Positions 1 to 8,764 of a stretch of 64,000 bases of DNA are shown in pieces. Source of the DNA: Streptomyces aculeolatus (GTDB lineage Bacteria; Actinomycetota; Actinomycetes; Streptomycetales; Streptomycetaceae); the NCBI RefSeq assembly GCF_020400605.1, contig NZ_JAINRD010000006.1:62001-126000 (forward strand), read 5' to 3'. A model generated the notes under the pieces. The model ran no database searches, was not told where the DNA came from, and saw nothing but the letters and a program-made list of their open reading frames with translations. The position numbers and the translations under genes were made by a program. Numbering within the stretch: the first letter of the stretch is position 1; each line of letters begins with the position of its first letter.

Positions 1-3000
1 CCGCGTGGTCGGTCGCCGTGGCCGCCTCGCCGGCGGCCAGGTGGAGGGACGCGAGGGCCGCGTGCGCCTCGGCCTGCTGGTGGCGGAAGCCGTAGCGGCG
101 GGCGATGGCCATGGCCGCCGTGAGGTGGCCGGCGGCCGGGGCGAGGCGGCCGCGCAGGCGGTGCAGTTCGCCGAGGGTGAGCAGGGAGTCCGCCTCCTCG
201 CTGGGGTCGCCCACCTCGCGTGCGGTGCGCAGCGCCTGCTCCGCGTGCGGCTCGGCGAGGTCGGGGCGGCCGCTGCCGAGGCGGGCGCGGGCCAGCGCCC
301 CGTGGGCGCCGGCGTCGTGCTGGCGCGTGCGGTGCTCGCGGGCGAGCCGCATCGCCTCGTCGGCGTCCGCGAGCGCCGCTTCGTACTGCCCGAGGCAGGT
401 GTGGATCAGCGACCGGTTGATCAACGGGCTGATGGTGCGCGGCGGCTGCCCGTGGGCCAGGCAGACCTCGATCGACTCGGTGGTGCGCTCCAGTCCGCGG
501 TCGAGCTGGCCGAGGTAGGCGTGGACCAGGCCCAGGGTGTTGAGCGACCCGCCCAGCTGTACGGGCTTGTCCAGGCCGCGCAGCACCTCCATGCCGAGCT
601 GCTGCCAGTGCAGCGCCCGGCGCATGTCGCCGCGCTGGCCCGCGTGCACCGCGAGGTTGCTGAGGATCGCCGCCTCGCCCGCCTCCAGGCCGGTGTCGCG
701 GTAGTCGTCCAGCGCGCGGTGCAGGGCATCGAGCGCGGCGGCGGAGTCGCCGCTGTTCTGCCCCAGCAGCCCCAGGCTGTGGTACATCGCCCCGCGCGCC
801 TGCACCTCGCCGTGCTCCTCCGCCGCCCGCAGCCCCGCGGTGGCCGTCGCCTTCCACTCGGGCTGGTGGCCGCAGTAGTAGAAGAACATCCGCAGCTGGT
901 CGGCCAGTTGCCAGGACAGCTCGTACGGGCCGGCCGCCGCGGCGCGGATGGTGACGGCGACGAGGTTGGCCCGCTCCTCGTCGAGCCAGGTGAGCGCCTG
1001 CTGCCGGTCGCGGAACCGGCCGGAGGTGTGCCGCGGCCTGGGCAGCTGGGCCAGGCCCGTGAAGTCGAAGGCCGTGGCGGCGTCCGCGGAGGCCAGATAC
1101 CAGTCGCCCAGCCGCCGCCACGCCGCCTCGCCGTCCGGGTCGGCGGCGGCCCGCTCGGCGGCGTACAGCCGCAGGAGGTCGTGGAAGAGGAACCGGTCCG
1201 CGCCCGTGTGCTGCACGAGGCCCGCGGTGGCCAGCCGGTCCAGCGGCTCCTCCGCCTCGGCGGGGGCGCAGCCGAGCAGCGCGGCGGCCGACGCCGCCGT
1301 GAAGTCCGGCCCCGGGTGCAGCCCGAGGAGGCCGAACAGCCGCGCCGCGGCCGGCTCCAGGGCGGCGTAGGAGTGGTCGAAGGCGGTACGGACCGCGGCC
1401 TCGCGGTCGCCGGCGATGGACAGCTTCGCCAGCCGCCCGTCGTCCGCCAGCTCGTCCGCGTACGCGCCGAGGGAACGCCCCGGCCGCGCCGCCAGGTTGG
1501 CCGCGCCGATCCGCAGTGCCAGCGGCAGCCGGGCGCACAGCTCCGCCAGCCGGCCCGCCGCCGCGGGCTCCGCGGCGACCCGCTGCTCGCCGAGGATGCC
1601 GGCGAGCAGGTCGGTCGCCTCGCCGGGGCGCAGGACGTCCAGCCGTACGGGGTGCGCCGCGTGACTGGCCGTCAGCCCCCGCAGGTCGGAGCGGCTGGTG
1701 ACGAGCACCGCCACGCCCGCGGTGCCGGGCAGCAGGGGGCGTACCTGCTCGGCGTCCGCCGCGTCGTCGAGCACCAGCAGGACGCGGCGGTCGGCGACCC
1801 GGCCGCGGAACGCCCCGGCCCGGTCCTCCAGCGACTCGGGGATGGCGGCGGCGTCCTCGCCGGAGACGCGCAGCAGGCCGGCGAGGACGTCGGCGGGCTC
1901 CCGGGGGCGTTCGCGGGTGCCCTGGAGGCGTACGTACCACTGGCCGTCGGGGAACGCCCGGCGCAGCCGGTGGCCGAGGTGGACGGCCAGCGCCGTCTTG
2001 CCGACGCCGGGGGAGCCGGAGACGACGACGGGCGCGGCGTCGGGGGACTCCAGCAGCTCCGCGAGGCGGTCGACGAGGCCGGTCCGGCCGGCGAAGCCCC
2101 GTACGGCGGGCGGGAGCTGGCACTGCGCGAGCCAGGCGGGCGGGGCGGACGACGGCCCGCGTACGGCGGCGGACCGCACCGACTGCGGGCCGCCCGGCCC
2201 GGGCCCGCCCGGCCCGGGCCCGCCCGGCCCGGGCCCGCCCGGCCCGGGCCCCCTCGTCCCTGGCCCTCCCGGCTCCGGGCCGCTCAGCTCCGGGTCGCCG
2301 CCCAGCACCGCCAGGTGCAGCTGCTGGAGCTGCCGCCCCGGGTCGATGCCCAGCTCCTCGGCGAGCAGGCCGCGGACGCGCCGGTAGTGGTCGAGCGCGT
2401 CGGCCGGGCGGCCGCAGCGGTACAGGGCGGTCATGTACTGGGCGGCCAGCCGCTCGTCCAGCGGGTGGACGGCGCTGCGCTCGGCGAGCGCGGCCAGCAG
2501 CGCGGCGTGGTCGCCGAGGCGCAGCCGTACGTCGGCGCAGTCCAGCTCCGCGGCGAGCAACTCCTTGGCGAGGCCGTCGCGTACGCCGTTGAACCACGGG
2601 GTGTCGACGCCGGGGAACGGCGCGCCGCGCCAGAGCGCGAGCGCCTCGCGGAAGAGGCCCGCCGCCCCGGCGTCGTCCTGCGCGGCCCGGCCCAGGGTGA
2701 GCAGCAGGCGGAAGCGGTGTACGTCCACGGTGTCGGCGGGGCCGACGGCCAGTCCGTAGCCGTCCGAGCCGCGGGCGAGGGTTGCCTGCGAGCCGGAGAG
2801 GGTACGGCGTAGGCGGGACAGGTAGCTGTACAGCGTCTCCCTGGCCCGCTGCGGCGCGGTGTACCCCCAGACCCGGTGGACGAGCTGCTCCGTGGGCACC
2901 GCGCGGCCCGCGTCCAGCAGCAGCGCGGCGAGAACGCTCCGCTGCCGTGCGGGCCCGAGATCGACCGGACGGCCGTCGTCCGCCACGGCCTCGATCCCGC

Positions 3001-3019
3001 CCAGCAGTCGAAACTCCAT
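1..3019 (-). CDS. AfsR/SARP-family transcriptional regulator (3' end outside window)
   Basis: Large SARP-type regulator reading leftward; the stop lies beyond base 1, so at least 1006 residues are present. From the ATG at 3019 (MEFRLLGGIEAV) it has an OmpR-type winged-helix DNA-binding domain (about residues 1-95), a bacterial transcriptional activation (BTAD) domain (about 100-240), a Gly/Pro linker, an NB-ARC-type ATPase with P-loop GSPGVGKTA near residue 333, and a long TPR-like alpha-helical region. This is the AfsR architecture: ATP-driven activators of secondary metabolism, usually answering to Ser/Thr kinases. The linker is made of four identical 15-bp units (2191-2250). No recognisable biosynthetic cluster lies beside it in the window, so its target is unknown. 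Confidence 0.9.
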   Translation of the reverse strand, partial: MEFRLLGGIEAVADDGRPVDLGPARQRSVLAALLLDAGRAVPTEQLVHRVWGYTAPQRARETLYSYLSRLRRTLSGSQATLARGSDGYGLAVGPADTVDVHRFRLLLTLGRAAQDDAGAAGLFREALALWRGAPFPGVDTPWFNGVRDGLAKELLAAELDCADVRLRLGDHAALLAALAERSAVHPLDERLAAQYMTALYRCGRPADALDHYRRVRGLLAEELGIDPGRQLQQLHLAVLGGDPELSGPEPGGPGTRGPGPGGPGPGGPGPGGPGPGGPQSVRSAAVRGPSSAPPAWLAQCQLPPAVRGFAGRTGLVDRLAELLESPDAAPVVVSGSPGVGKTALAVHLGHRLRRAFPDGQWYVRLQGTRERPREPADVLAGLLRVSGEDAAAIPESLEDRAGAFRGRVADRRVLLVLDDAADAEQVRPLLPGTAGVAVLVTSRSDLRGLTASHAAHPVRLDVLRPGEATDLLAGILGEQRVAAEPAAAGRLAELCARLPLALRIGAANLAARPGRSLGAYADELADDGRLAKLSIAGDREAAVRTAFDHSYAALEPAAARLFGLLGLHPGPDFTAASAAALLGCAPAEAEEPLDRLATAGLVQHTGADRFLFHDLLRLYAAERAAADPDGEAAWRRLGDWYLASADAATAFDFTGLAQLPRPRHTSGRFRDRQQALTWLDEERANLVAVTIRAAAAGPYELSWQLADQLRMFFYYCGHQPEWKATATAGLRAAEEHGEVQARGAMYHSLGLLGQNSGDSAAALDALHRALDDYRDTGLEAGEAAILSNLAVHAGQRGDMRRALHWQQLGMEVLRGLDKPVQLGGSLNTLGLVHAYLGQLDRGLERTTESIEVCLAHGQPPRTISPLINRSLIHTCLGQYEAALADADEAMRLAREHRTRQHDAGAHGALARARLGSGRPDLAEPHAEQALRTAREVGDPSEEADSLLTLGELHRLRGRLAPAAGHLTAAMAIARRYGFRHQQAEAHAALASLHLAAGEAATATDHA
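2191..2250. repeat. Tandem repeat, 4 x 15 bp, in the SARP linker
   Basis: Four identical copies of the unit cgcccggcccgggcc, in frame, encode the Gly/Pro-rich linker between the BTAD and NB-ARC domains of the SARP regulator. The array keeps frame, so copy-number changes would only alter linker length. Confidence 0.95.
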
Positions 3020-3209
3020 GCACGTCCCTCGTCTGCCCGGCCGCCCGCCCGGCGGCGCCACCAGCGGATTCTAGGTGCCTGCAAGGTTCTTGCCAGGTCG
3101 GTTCCGCATCGTGGATGTCATCACCGGCCGCGGGGCCGTCACACGGGGGGACGGCCGCGTGATCGACGATGCTCGCGCGGGGCCGGGTGCCATCGATCGG
3201 GGGACGATC

Positions 3210-4373
3210 ATGCTCCGCATTCACTTCCGCGACGCCGACCTGGTCAGGACGCGCGTCGCCGACGCGCCCGACCCGCTCTGGGAGATCGTCGTCAGCCTGC
3301 ACCGGCTGCAGACCCGCAGGGGCCGGTACGTGCACGCCGCGTGGTACCGCATGGCCCGCCGGATGCTCCGCGAGAAGGGCCTGGAGCGCGCGGTGCGCGA
3401 GACCCTCGTCCCGCTGTACCCGCGCGCGCGGTACTTTCCGGACTTCCTGACGCCCGGTCAGGCGCCCGGCGAGGCCGTGACGTCGTTCCGCGACGGCGCG
3501 GAGCTGCTGCTCGCGGCGCCACCCCGCCGGGTACGCCGCGAAGTCGGCCGCCTCGCCCGTACGGTCGGCGCCCCCGCGTGGGCGCCGCGGCTCGCGGAGA
3601 CGGCGGAGCGCAGGGATTTCGTACGCCTCCTGCGCGCCTACTACGAAGCCGTCGTCGCCCCCTGGACCGACCACATGCAGGCCCGGCTGGAAGCCGAGCG
3701 CACCGCCCGCCTGCGCGGGCTGCTGCACGGCGGCGCCGACGGCATGCTCGCCGGCCTCGCCCCGGCGATGCACTGGCGCGCGCCGGTGCTCCAGGTGCGC
3801 TACCCCGCCGGGGTGGACCGGGACCTTCGGCTGGACGGGCGGGGTCTGACGCTCGTGCCGTCGTACTTCGCGGACGACGCCCCCGTGAGCCTCGCCGACC
3901 CCGAACTCCCGCCTGTCCTCTGGTACCCGGTCCACCACCGGCAGGCCCCCGTACCCCCCGACCGCGGCCGACCGCCGGAGGAGCGACTCGGAGCACTCCT
4001 CGGCAGGGCCCGGGGGGCCGTTCTGCACGCCGCCGCGTACGGCGCGACGACGGGCGAACTCGCCCGCGCCACCGGCGTCTCCGCCTCCGCGGCCAGCCGC
4101 CACGCGGGCACGCTGCGCGACGCGGGGCTGATCACCACGGTCCGCGACGGCAGCTCGGTCCTGCACACCCTGACCCCGGCCGGCGCGGCGGTGCTGCGCG
4201 CGTCAGGTGCGTCGGGTGCGTCCGGTGCGTCCGGCGCGGTGCCCGCCCGGCGGGCCGGGGACGGGAGCGGGCCCGCCGGCCCGGCCCCCGGCCCGCCGCG
4301 GTGCGGCTGCGGTGCGGGCGGTCAGCAGACGGTCAAGGAATCCGCCTTGTCGTTCTTGGAGTTGCCGACGTAG
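3210..4373 (+). CDS. DUF5937-like/ArsR-type HTH transcriptional regulator with stop-lost tail
   Basis: Predicted 387-residue regulator starting MLRIHFRDADLVRTRV. The N-terminal 270 residues have no catalytic motif. A C-terminal ArsR-type winged helix follows (ATTGELARATGVSASAASRH, then a VRDGSSVLHTLTPAG wing). It is a clear paralogue of the gene at 60487-61482, sharing the same MLRIHF start, the RPDPLWE/APDPLWE motif, the PDFLTP motif and the DGRGL.LVPSYF motif. The paralogue ends a few residues after the wing, whereas this one continues about 55 residues through a 9-bp repeat and a Gly/Pro-rich stretch. It stops only inside the antisense small ORF at 4322-4483. The tail looks like stop-codon loss. 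The start at 3210 was chosen by alignment with the paralogue. Target genes are unknown. Confidence 0.8.
   Translation: MLRIHFRDADLVRTRVADAPDPLWEIVVSLHRLQTRRGRYVHAAWYRMARRMLREKGLERAVRETLVPLYPRARYFPDFLTPGQAPGEAVTSFRDGAELLLAAPPRRVRREVGRLARTVGAPAWAPRLAETAERRDFVRLLRAYYEAVVAPWTDHMQARLEAERTARLRGLLHGGADGMLAGLAPAMHWRAPVLQVRYPAGVDRDLRLDGRGLTLVPSYFADDAPVSLADPELPPVLWYPVHHRQAPVPPDRGRPPEERLGALLGRARGAVLHAAAYGATTGELARATGVSASAASRHAGTLRDAGLITTVRDGSSVLHTLTPAGAAVLRASGASGASGASGAVPARRAGDGSGPAGPAPGPPRCGCGAGGQQTVKESALSFLELPT
4203..4238. repeat. Tandem repeat, about 4 x 9 bp, in the regulator tail
   Basis: Units close to tccggtgcg repeat four times and encode GASGASGASGA immediately after the HTH domain. The paralogue at 60487 lacks this segment, so repeat expansion may have created the extended tail. 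Confidence 0.9.
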
Positions 4374-4483
4374 GAACTCGACGACGGGGCCGTGGAGATC
4401 CACAGGGTCGACCAGCCGCTGCTCGTCCAGTTGTAGACGTAGGTCTTGGTGCCCCTGGACTGCCCATGATGTGAATCCTCCAT
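4322..4483 (-). CDS. Small 53-residue protein, antisense-overlapping the regulator tail
   Basis: An ORF of 53 codons starting MEDSHHGQSRGTKTYVYN and ending in NDKADSLTVC. It is preceded by a GGGGAG ribosome site seven bases from the ATG. Its composition (Tyr, Trp, Ser, Asn, few Arg/Ala/Pro) is unlike the low-complexity shadow frames of this GC-rich DNA, which argues that it is real. The C-terminal Y-V-G-x5-D-x3-S-L pattern resembles the last strand of beta/gamma-crystallin or I36-inhibitor folds, but this is only a resemblance. There is no signal peptide. Its last 52 bp lie opposite the end of the upstream regulator. Function unknown; it could be a fragment of a longer lost gene. Confidence 0.5.
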   Translation of the reverse strand: MEDSHHGQSRGTKTYVYNWTSSGWSTLWISTAPSSSSYVGNSKNDKADSLTVC

Positions 4484-4790
4484 TCCTGCACTCCCCGCAC
4501 CCCCTGCGCGGGGCCCGCAACCGGAGGACCGGGCCGTGTCCACCCGGCCCTCCGTGTTGCGGCCACCACGATCACCCGCCGGGCCCCGCGCGGACCACCC
4601 CCTTGCTCCCCACCGCAAACCCCCCGGCCACGGCCCCGCGCCGGCCGCGTACGGCCGCGGCGAGGTGCCCGGCCGGGTAGGGGCCCGGGTGCCGCATTGG
4701 CCGTATGGTTCCGGGAAGTCGGCAGTGGATAGGCTCAACTCTCCGCGTACGTAAGCAAGTTCGACCGTTGCGAGACGAGGAGTGTGGGCA
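4484..4790. other. Divergent intergenic region
   Basis: About 307 bp between the small minus-strand ORF and the methyltransferase gene. It contains GC-rich sequence and presumably both promoters, but I could not assign a convincing -35/-10 pair. A GAGGAG ribosome site at 4777-4782 supports the methyltransferase start at 4791. Confidence 0.4.
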
Positions 4791-5642
4791 GTGACGCCTG
4801 ACGAAGGACCCGCGATACCCGGCATCCCGACCGACCGTCCGACCTCGGCCCGCGTCTACGACTGGATGCTGGGCGGCAAGGACAGCTACGAGGTCGACCG
4901 CGACATGCTCCGGGTCGGGCTGAAGCGGTTCCCCGAGGGCGTGGACATCACCCGGCAGAACCGGCAGTTCCTCTACCGTGCGGTGCGCTACCTCGCGCGC
5001 GAGGCCGGGATCCGCCAGTTCCTCGACATGGGCTGCGGCCTGCCCACGAACAACAACGTCCACCAGGTCGCCCAGGAGTACGGCGAGTCCCCCAGGGTCG
5101 TCTACGTCGACATCGACCCCATCGTCCTGGCCCACGGCCGCGCGCTCCTCGCCGACGACGACTCCACCGTCGTGATCACCGCCGACATGCGCGACCAGGA
5201 GGTCGTCCTCGGCCACCCGGACCTCCAGCGGCTCATCGACTTCGACGAGCCGCTCGCCGTGCTCTTCCTCTCGGTGCCCCACCACCTGACCGACGCCGAC
5301 GACCCGCGCGGCATCCTGCGTACCGTCATCGACGGCGCCGTGCCGGGCAGCTATCTCGCGCTCTCCCAGGTCGTCTCCGAGGACGAGGAGTACGCCAGGG
5401 CCACGACCGAGTACATGAACACCACCCGCGTCCCCTGGGTGACCCGCACCCCCCAGCAGATCGACGCCTTCACCGACGGCCTGGAGCCGGTCGACCCCGG
5501 CATGGTGAACCTCGTGAACTGGCGCCCGGACCCGACCCAGCCGCCGCTGCCGCCGGTCTCGCCGGAGCTGGAGGCGTACGTGGGCGTCACGAAGAAGAGC
5601 GACAAGCTGTACGAGTACGGCGGCGTCCTCCGCAAGCCCTGA
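4791..5642 (+). CDS. SAM-dependent methyltransferase, DUF574/Methyltransf_19 family
   Basis: Predicted 283-residue soluble protein of the actinobacterial DUF574 family. Visible family marks are ARVYDWMLGGKDSYEVDR near the N-terminus, QFLDMGCGLPTNNNVHQ (the SAM-binding motif I region), VVYVDIDPIVLAHGRALL (acidic loop binding the SAM ribose) and a C-terminal YEYGGVLRKP. The GTG at 4791 is chosen because GAGGAG lies eight bases upstream; an in-frame GTG at 4782 has no spaced ribosome site. Substrates of this very expanded streptomycete family are unknown. The gene stands alone and is followed by an inverted repeat at 5675-5693. Confidence 0.88.
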   Translation: MTPDEGPAIPGIPTDRPTSARVYDWMLGGKDSYEVDRDMLRVGLKRFPEGVDITRQNRQFLYRAVRYLAREAGIRQFLDMGCGLPTNNNVHQVAQEYGESPRVVYVDIDPIVLAHGRALLADDDSTVVITADMRDQEVVLGHPDLQRLIDFDEPLAVLFLSVPHHLTDADDPRGILRTVIDGAVPGSYLALSQVVSEDEEYARATTEYMNTTRVPWVTRTPQQIDAFTDGLEPVDPGMVNLVNWRPDPTQPPLPPVSPELEAYVGVTKKSDKLYEYGGVLRKP

Positions 5643-5674
5643 CGCAGGCCGGGGGCGGTACGGCCCTCCGGAGT

Positions 5675-5693
5675 GCGTTCAGAAACTGAACGC
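5675..5693. terminator. Inverted repeat after the methyltransferase
   Basis: GCGTTCAG, a three-base loop AAA, then CTGAACGC: a perfect 8-bp stem 33 bases downstream of the methyltransferase stop. There is no T-tract, so it could be a factor-dependent terminator or an operator for the glucanase promoter 40 bp downstream. Confidence 0.5.
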
Positions 5694-5731
5694 GGAAGAG
5701 CAGACCTCGGGTTGAGTCCTGACGAGAGGTG

Positions 5732-5760
5732 TTGACAGCGGTTTCGGGCGGCTCTAGTTT
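5732..5760 (+). promoter_or_regulatory. Housekeeping-type promoter of the GH81 gene
   Basis: TTGACA (5732-5737), a 17-base spacer and TAGTTT (5755-5760) form a good sigma-70/HrdB-like promoter for the GH81 glucanase. The expected transcription start, near 5767, lies just before the palindrome at 5775-5788. Confidence 0.7.
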
Positions 5761-5774
5761 CCTGCACGCCCCTC

Positions 5775-5788
5775 TGAGAGCGCTCTCA
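5775..5788. promoter_or_regulatory. LacI-family operator (TGAGAGCGCTCTCA)
   Basis: A perfect 14-bp palindrome with the central CG typical of LacI-family sites, close in form to the CebR operator TGGGAGCGCTCCCA that controls cellulose use in Streptomyces. It sits just downstream of the predicted -10, where a bound repressor would block transcription. This suggests induction of the glucanase by a beta-glucan-derived sugar. No LacI-family gene is present in the window. Confidence 0.75.
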
Positions 5789-5827
5789 CCCTCCTCTGTC
5801 CCCCACTCATTGCGAGGTACGCAGCTC

Positions 5828-8092
5828 GTGGGACCACATCCGAAGCGCAGGCGCACCCTCCTGGCCCTCACCGCCGCCACCGTCGCCGTCGGGGCCGCAC
5901 TGCCCGCCGGGTCGGCCAGCGCCGCCGAGATACCGGTCGGGCAGGGGAGTTACTCCGACACCCGGCCGCCCGGCACCTCCGGGCCCGTCGACAACGCAGG
6001 GCAGCCGGTGTCGCCGAAGGTGACCGAGCGGGTCGCGGACCGGCCCGTACCGACCAACGACTGGTGGTCGTCGCTCGCGTTCCAGCGGGCCGCCGACAAC
6101 CCGTACTCCCTGCCCATGTTCGGCCACCCGCTCAGCTACCGCGCCGTGGCCGGCGGGCTGGAGGTCGGGTACGCCACCGAGCACGTCGTCGTCGGGGGCG
6201 GCGCGCAGTACGAGTTCCAGCACAAGGCCGACCTGACCCTCGGCGTCGACGGCCTCAACTCGCCCGACGCGAAGGCGGACGGCTGGTCCGACTGGACCGT
6301 CAGCCCCTACTGGTCCGGCGGCGGCCGCACGCTGCGCGCCACCATCGGGCACGGCAGCCCCTTCGTCTACGCCGAGGCCACCGGCGGCGCCGCGCGGATC
6401 ACCGCCGCCGCCGCGCCCGAGGTCTTCGCCGACGACGGCAACGCCCTCGGCATCACCGTCGGCGGCAAGCACTACGCGCTCTACGCCCCCACCGGCAGCG
6501 ACTGGACGGTCTCCGGCAGCACCCTCAGCTCCGACCTCGGCGGCAAGGACTACTACTCCGTCGCCGTCCTGCCGGACACCGGCGCCTTCGAGACGTACGG
6601 CCGCTACGCCTTCAGCTTCGTCACCGGCTCCCGCGTCGACTGGGACTACGCGCCGGACCAGGGGCGGATGAACGCCACGTACACCCTTCAGACAGAGGCC
6701 CGCGAGGGCACCGAGACCGGCACCCTCCAGGCGCTCTACCCGCACCAGTGGAAGCACACCTCCGACCAGCTCACGGCGTACGAGTACGTCTCGCCGCGCG
6801 GCACCATGAAGGTCCGCGAGGGCGCCTCCTTCACCACCTCCCAGGACGTCACCGGCGTCCTGCCCGCGCTGCCGGAGTCTGACGGCGTGGACCGGGGGCA
6901 GCTGACGGCCTTCGTGAACGAGGTCGCGGACACCGCCTCGATCGGCCGCGCGGACACGTACTGGACGGGCAAGGCCCTCGGCCGCCTCGCCCAGGTGGTG
7001 CCGATCGCCGACCAGATCGACGCGACCGCGGCGCGGGACAAGATCCTCGGGGTGATGAAGTCGCGGCTGGAGGAGTGGTTCACGGCGGGCGGCGAGACGG
7101 AGTTCTCGTACGACGCGGTGTGGAAGACGCTCACCGGCTACCCGGCCTCGTACGGCAGCGACACCGAGCTGAACGACCACCACTTCCACTACGGCTACTA
7201 CGTCATGGCCGCCGCCGTCGTCGCCCAGTACGACCCCGCCTGGGCGGCGGACTCCGCCTGGGGCGGCATGGTCCGCGAGCTGATCGCCGACGCCGCCAAC
7301 CCGGCCCGCGACGGCGACCGCTACCCGTTCCTGCGCGGCTTCGACGTCTACGCCGGCCACAGCTGGGCCGCCGGCCACGCCGGCTTCGCGGCGGGCAACA
7401 ACCAGGAGGCGTCCTCCGAGTCGGTCAACCTCAGCGCTGGCCTGATCATGTTCGGCGCCGCCACGGGCGACACCGAACTGCGCGACCTCGGCGTCTACCT
7501 GCTGACGACGGAGTCGGAGGCCGTACGCAACTACTGGTTCGACGCCGACGAGGACGCCTTCCCCGCGGACTTCCAGCACAACACGCTGGGCATGGTGTGG
7601 AGCGCCGGCGGCGCGCACGCCACCTGGTGGACGGGCAACCCGGAGGAGATCCACGGCATCAACGTCCTCCCGGTCACCGGTGGTTCACTGCACCTGGCCC
7701 GCGACAAGGCGGCGATCGACCGCAACCTCGCCGAGATGGAACGCGAGAACGGCGGCCCGGCGGTCGAGTGGCGCGAACTGCTCTGGGAGTTCCAGGCCCT
7801 CAGCGACCCGGCCGCGGCCCGCCAGGCGTACGCGGCGGGCGGCGGCGGCACGTACGCGCCGGAGGCCGGCGACTCGTGGGCGCACATCTACCACTGGATC
7901 CACACCCTCGCGGCGACGGGCGCGCCGGACACCGCGGTGACGGCGGACAGCCCGACGGCGGCGGTGTTCGCCACGGGCGGCACGAAGACGTACACGGCCC
8001 ACAACTACGGCTCCACGGACCAGACGGTGACCTTCTCCGACGGCAAAACCCTCACGGTCCCGCCCCGCTCCTCGACCACAGAACAGGGCTGA
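5828..8092 (+). CDS. Secreted endo-1,3-beta-glucanase, glycoside hydrolase family 81
   Basis: Predicted 754-residue exported enzyme hydrolysing internal beta-1,3 bonds of glucans such as laminarin or fungal wall glucan. A signal peptide (KRRRTLLALTAATVAVGAAL...SASA|AE) opens the protein. GH81 landmarks follow: VPTNDWWSSLAF near the mature N-terminus, NDHHFHYGYYV (about residues 449-459, holding the candidate acid Asp450) and NNQEASSESVN with the paired glutamates at about 527 and 531. A beta-rich tail ends the protein. The GTG at 5828 gives a normal signal peptide; the longer frame from 5729 would start upstream of the promoter's operator. A strong hairpin (8111-8160) follows. Regulation by the LacI-type palindrome upstream is inferred. 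Confidence 0.92.
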   Translation: MGPHPKRRRTLLALTAATVAVGAALPAGSASAAEIPVGQGSYSDTRPPGTSGPVDNAGQPVSPKVTERVADRPVPTNDWWSSLAFQRAADNPYSLPMFGHPLSYRAVAGGLEVGYATEHVVVGGGAQYEFQHKADLTLGVDGLNSPDAKADGWSDWTVSPYWSGGGRTLRATIGHGSPFVYAEATGGAARITAAAAPEVFADDGNALGITVGGKHYALYAPTGSDWTVSGSTLSSDLGGKDYYSVAVLPDTGAFETYGRYAFSFVTGSRVDWDYAPDQGRMNATYTLQTEAREGTETGTLQALYPHQWKHTSDQLTAYEYVSPRGTMKVREGASFTTSQDVTGVLPALPESDGVDRGQLTAFVNEVADTASIGRADTYWTGKALGRLAQVVPIADQIDATAARDKILGVMKSRLEEWFTAGGETEFSYDAVWKTLTGYPASYGSDTELNDHHFHYGYYVMAAAVVAQYDPAWAADSAWGGMVRELIADAANPARDGDRYPFLRGFDVYAGHSWAAGHAGFAAGNNQEASSESVNLSAGLIMFGAATGDTELRDLGVYLLTTESEAVRNYWFDADEDAFPADFQHNTLGMVWSAGGAHATWWTGNPEEIHGINVLPVTGGSLHLARDKAAIDRNLAEMERENGGPAVEWRELLWEFQALSDPAAARQAYAAGGGGTYAPEAGDSWAHIYHWIHTLAATGAPDTAVTADSPTAAVFATGGTKTYTAHNYGSTDQTVTFSDGKTLTVPPRSSTTEQG

Positions 8093-8110
8093 CCCACCGG
8101 CCCCCCACCC

Positions 8111-8160
8111 GTGCCCCGCGCCGCCCTCGAACCCCGACCCCGCGGGGCGGCGCGGGGCGC
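8111..8160. terminator. Hairpin terminator after the GH81 gene
   Basis: A 14-bp perfect inverted repeat (8113-8126 with 8145-8158), extended by wobble and outer pairs, begins 18 bases after the glucanase stop. It is very GC-rich and is followed by a short T run (CCTTT). Confidence 0.75.
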
Positions 8161-8229
8161 ACCTTTGGGCGGAGGAGGCGGCCGGGGGAGATCGCACGCG
8201 TGTGACCGGATCTCTCCCGAAGTGTTCTG

Positions 8230-8764
8230 ACTCAGGCCACCCGCTACTTCGGCCTCGGCGGCGGCCACCAGGCGGTCGAGGAGGACGACGGCAGCGTTTC
8301 GTTCACCCTGGCCGGACACCCGCGGCTTCGTCGGCGGCACCGACGACACCGCCAGCACAGGACTGCAGCACCTGGGCGCCCGCGAGTACGACCCGAAGCT
8401 GGGCCGCTTCATCAGCGTCGACCCACTCCTCGAACTCGACAAACCCCAAACCCTGAACGGCTACACCTACGCCGCCCAGAACCCCCTCACCTTCAAGGAC
8501 CCCACCGGCCTGGGACTCGACTGCGGCAGGGGCTCCCCGAGCGACGTGACCTGCGGAAGCGCGCAAACCCGCGCGGACGGCAGCCGCGGTGGCCCGAAGG
8601 GGAGACAAACGGGCGGCGGTGTCATGGGCCCACCGGCTGTGAGCCACCCCTGCAACAGCAACTGCTCCTCCCAGAGCCCGGCCCAGACGATCGACTTCGA
8701 AGTGAAGGACAACGAACTCTGGATCGAAGGAATCCGCCTGCCCGCCGCCCAGGAACTGGAATTC
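8230..8764 (+). pseudogene. RHS-repeat (YD-repeat) core remnant
   Basis: Fragments of the C-terminal core of an RHS/YD-repeat protein. One frame reads QATRYFGLGGGHQAVEEDD, typical of the last RHS strands. After a frame change near 8320, a second frame carries the diagnostic end of the core, LGAREYDPKLGRF, then VDP, NGYTYAAQNPLT and DPTGL, followed by variable sequence. RHS shells deliver C-terminal toxins, so this is the carcass of a polymorphic-toxin gene that lost its N-terminal two-thirds. The second frame continues open into the transposase remnant at 8765. Confidence 0.85.

Noticed and set aside
5..2812. 935-codon plus-strand open frame opposite the SARP gene
   Set aside because: Low-complexity Arg/Ala/Gly/Val composition is the antisense shadow of a high-GC gene; the minus strand has clear AfsR domains.
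5807..7654. 615-codon minus-strand open frame opposite the GH81 gene
   Set aside because: Shadow frame: it reads Val/Gly/Arg repeats without any motif, while the plus strand has complete GH81 signatures.
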